54,253 nt of DNA from Dehalococcoidia bacterium (GTDB taxonomy: Bacteria > Chloroflexota > Dehalococcoidia > Dehalococcoidales > W498). Position numbers and translations under genes: made by a program. Below, piece by piece: positions 52,596-54,253 of this stretch. The notes beneath the pieces are model-generated. The model made no database searches. It saw only the letters and a program-made list of their open reading frames with translations, and was not told the origin of the DNA. Where the stretch lies: assembly GCA_011191875.1 (NCBI GenBank), contig DUFC01000003.1, forward strand, positions 1 to 54,253, read 5' to 3'. Each line of letters begins with the position of its first letter. Positions within the stretch are counted from its first letter, which is position 1.

Positions 52596-53687
52596 ATGAG
52601 TGTTAACATTGGCATCATAGGGCTAGCCAAAAGCGGCAAGACAACCATTTTCGATGCTTTGACCAGGGGTAAAGCACATACAGAAAGTCCCGCGGCGCAT
52701 ATCGGGATAGCTAAGGTGCCAGATGCCCGCCTTAAAGTATTAGACGGTATGCTTCAGCCGAAGAGGGTAGTCCCAGCCGAGGCAAGTTACATTGATATAG
52801 ATGCTTCAATCAAGGGTTTGGATAAGGAGAAAGTTATCAGTGGTGAACTCCTAACTCAACTTAGCAATGTAGATGCTCTAATTAATGTTGCCCGATCCTT
52901 TACCGATGAAAGTATACCCCATATTGAAGGTAGCCTGGATGTAGAGCGGGATATTGCCACTATAGATTTAGAACTTGCCTTTTCCGACCTGGCCATTATT
53001 GAGAGAAGACTGGAGAGGATAGAAGTATCATTAAAAGGGGCTAAGCAACCTGAGCGCCAGGGTTTTCTCCACGAGCAAGAGAGGCTGATGAAGATTAAAA
53101 ATAATTTGGAAAAAGATATTCCCGTCCGAGAATTAAGGCTGACTACTGACGAAGCTAAAACTATTGCCAATTACCAGTTTCTCACTGCCAAGCCAGTACT
53201 AGTAGTGGTCAATATTGGAGAAGAGCAGTTACCTCAGGCAGCATCTCTAGAAACAGAACTGAATCTACATTATTCACGACCAAAGTGTCGCCTTATTACC
53301 CTCTGTGGAAAATTAGAAATGGAGCTGGCTCAATTAGATAATGAGGCTGCTGAGACATTCCGTGCTGAGTTTGGTATAGCTGAATCCGGGCTTGACCGTA
53401 CTATAAAACTATCCTACGAACTATTAGGACTAATCTCATTTTTCACTATAGTTTCGGGAGAGGTTAAAGCTTGGTCTATTCAAAATGGCACTAGCGCTTT
53501 AAAAGCCGCTGGTAAAATCCACTCTGATATGGAAAGGGGCTTCATTCGAGCAGAGGTAATTAGTTACGATGACCTGATGAAGTGTGGTAATCTATCTGAA
53601 GCACGCAAGAAAGGACTTTTACGACTGGAGGGCAAGGATTACATAGTCCAGGATGGCGATTTAATCACCTTCCTGTTCAATGTCTAG
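52596..53687 (+). CDS. YchF-like OBG GTPase/ATPase, divergent P-loop
   Basis: A 363-residue P-loop protein. The N-terminal IGIIGLAKSGKTTIFDALT is a variant of the YchF G1 motif (usually GLPNVGKST). VVVNIGEE stands in the G4 position with the NxxE that lets YchF bind ATP. Middle residues 130-200 are the helical domain. The C-terminal 80 residues are the TGS/DUF933 region: EVKAWSIQNGTSALKAAGKIHSDMERGFIRAEVISYDDL to GKDYIVQDGDLITFLFNV. YchF proteins associate with ribosomes. Because of the altered G1 it may be a paralogue of the canonical enzyme. Confidence 0.85.
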   Translation: MSVNIGIIGLAKSGKTTIFDALTRGKAHTESPAAHIGIAKVPDARLKVLDGMLQPKRVVPAEASYIDIDASIKGLDKEKVISGELLTQLSNVDALINVARSFTDESIPHIEGSLDVERDIATIDLELAFSDLAIIERRLERIEVSLKGAKQPERQGFLHEQERLMKIKNNLEKDIPVRELRLTTDEAKTIANYQFLTAKPVLVVVNIGEEQLPQAASLETELNLHYSRPKCRLITLCGKLEMELAQLDNEAAETFRAEFGIAESGLDRTIKLSYELLGLISFFTIVSGEVKAWSIQNGTSALKAAGKIHSDMERGFIRAEVISYDDLMKCGNLSEARKKGLLRLEGKDYIVQDGDLITFLFNV

Positions 53688-53755
53688 AAAGCCTCTCAGT
53701 GTCCTATAATCCTGTCTTGACAGGAAATTAGCCTCAGGGCATAATAAATTTAACA

Positions 53756-53831
<76 letters not shown>

Positions 53832-53862
53832 TGAAGCTAAGAGGGGTACCTGCTTCCATAAA

Positions 53863-54253
53863 ATGAGCATCGAAAACCTGCTTGCGAGATACGAGCTAGC
53901 CGCCAGGGCCGAAGGAAAGAGCCCCAAGACAGTGGACCATGTCAAACTCCCGGTAAAACTCTTCGCCGGTTCCATCGGTGGTATCCAGGATGTAAGCAAG
54001 GTTAGGGCCGATGACTTACGGCACTTCATCCTGGATCTGGGGCAGAGGCCAAAGTGGGCGGGTACATCACACGAGAAAGAAGAGAAAATAAGCCGCACCA
54101 CGCTCAATACATACGTAAGAGGCATCAAGGCATTCTGGGCCTGGTTAAGCCGGGAAGGGATAATCAAGCACAATCCGTTCGCCGGCGTTCGTACCCCCAG
54201 GTTACCCAAGCGGCGGCTGCCCAAGGTAATGAGCGAGGAGGAGATGGTGGCCG
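53863..54253 (+). CDS. Tyrosine recombinase/integrase, partial (N-terminal domain)
   Basis: Starts at ATG 53863 and runs off the window end, about 130 residues visible. The N-terminal SAM-like core-binding domain includes LLARYELAARAEGKSPKTVDHV, RADDLRHFILDL and TLNTYVRGIKAFWAWLSREGII, ending HNPFAGVRTPRLPKRRLPKVMSEEEM, which leads into the catalytic domain of phage-type integrases. The catalytic R-H-R-Y residues lie beyond the window. By eye it is more GC-rich than the preceding genes, consistent with acquisition. Its position directly after tRNA-Gly points to site-specific integration. Confidence 0.88.
   Translation, partial: MSIENLLARYELAARAEGKSPKTVDHVKLPVKLFAGSIGGIQDVSKVRADDLRHFILDLGQRPKWAGTSHEKEEKISRTTLNTYVRGIKAFWAWLSREGIIKHNPFAGVRTPRLPKRRLPKVMSEEEMVA

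Noticed and set aside
53710-53725. TCCTGTC-TT-GACAGGA hairpin after the YchF-like gene as a terminator
   Set aside because: Loop of two bases and no T-run; too weak to call.

Overview
The window looks like a chromosomal segment of an anaerobic, probably non-sporulating bacterium, most likely a Dehalococcoidia-like member of the Chloroflexota. This is inferred from the gene mix: a K+-type membrane pyrophosphatase, homodimeric GlyRS, bacterial translin, an R3H ATPase of the Ycf45 type, PdxS/PdxT, TRAP transport beside acyl-CoA ligase, tungsten-type aldehyde oxidoreductase with ferredoxin, and Gly-X-Y lipoproteins. No rRNA and no CRISPR array were seen. There is one tRNA, Gly(TCC).

Layout. 1-7640 is a minus-strand housekeeping run: rnhB, yraN, a small membrane protein, thiE, translin, hppA, a DUF1648 protein and glyS, then a partial SbcD/Mre11 nuclease cut by the window edge. 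8261-12527 (plus) holds an RND/MMPL exporter and an ABC-2 exporter pair. 12.6-31.5 kb is a sparse accessory region with long gene-poor gaps. It carries an HsmA-like membrane protein, a collagen-like lipoprotein broken by a stop, two methyltransferases, flavin reductase, DUF456, a lipoprotein FKBP, a PKD/caspase-like lipoprotein, a ferritin-like/VIT fusion, a PfkB kinase, an MFS permease, a TRAP system with acyl-CoA ligase, an EamA exporter and an orphan lipoprotein. 31.7-33.3 kb (minus) is a GerW / DUF2953 / GerW-like trio plus a small HTH protein. 33673-34011 is a hairpin-rich element with inverted ends. 34.2-41.3 kb holds a ferredoxin-AOR pair, a broken pseudopilin, a zinc-ribbon protein, LemA-HtpX and a broken HD-GYP protein. 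41.4-46.2 kb (minus) is pdxS-pdxT-R3H ATPase-tmk-mnmA, preceded by a broken thermonuclease/lamin-tail lipoprotein. 47.1-53.7 kb (plus) is a TPP riboswitch, thiC, a Thi4-type thiazole synthase, an M50-CBS protease, a geranylgeranyl-reductase-like flavoprotein, a GreA fusion and a YchF-like GTPase. tRNA-Gly follows, with a tyrosine recombinase starting 34 bases beyond it, which is probably the edge of an integrated element running out of the window.

How the genes work together. ThiC (pyrimidine), Thi4 (thiazole) and ThiE (coupling) supply most of a thiamine pathway, under a riboswitch whose terminator/antiterminator choice can be read from the sequence. PdxST makes pyridoxal phosphate. TRAP transporter plus acyl-CoA ligase suggests uptake and activation of an organic acid, and ferredoxin-AOR suggests aldehyde/acid redox chemistry.

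Most striking points: four separate accessory genes are each interrupted by exactly one in-frame stop (TAA, TGA, TAG, TAA) with the downstream frame intact; a secreted caspase-like lipoprotein; a MITE-like element; a GerW trio outside an obvious spore-former; and a recombinase-type SAM-like domain fused to GreA. All family calls come from reading the translations; no database search was run.
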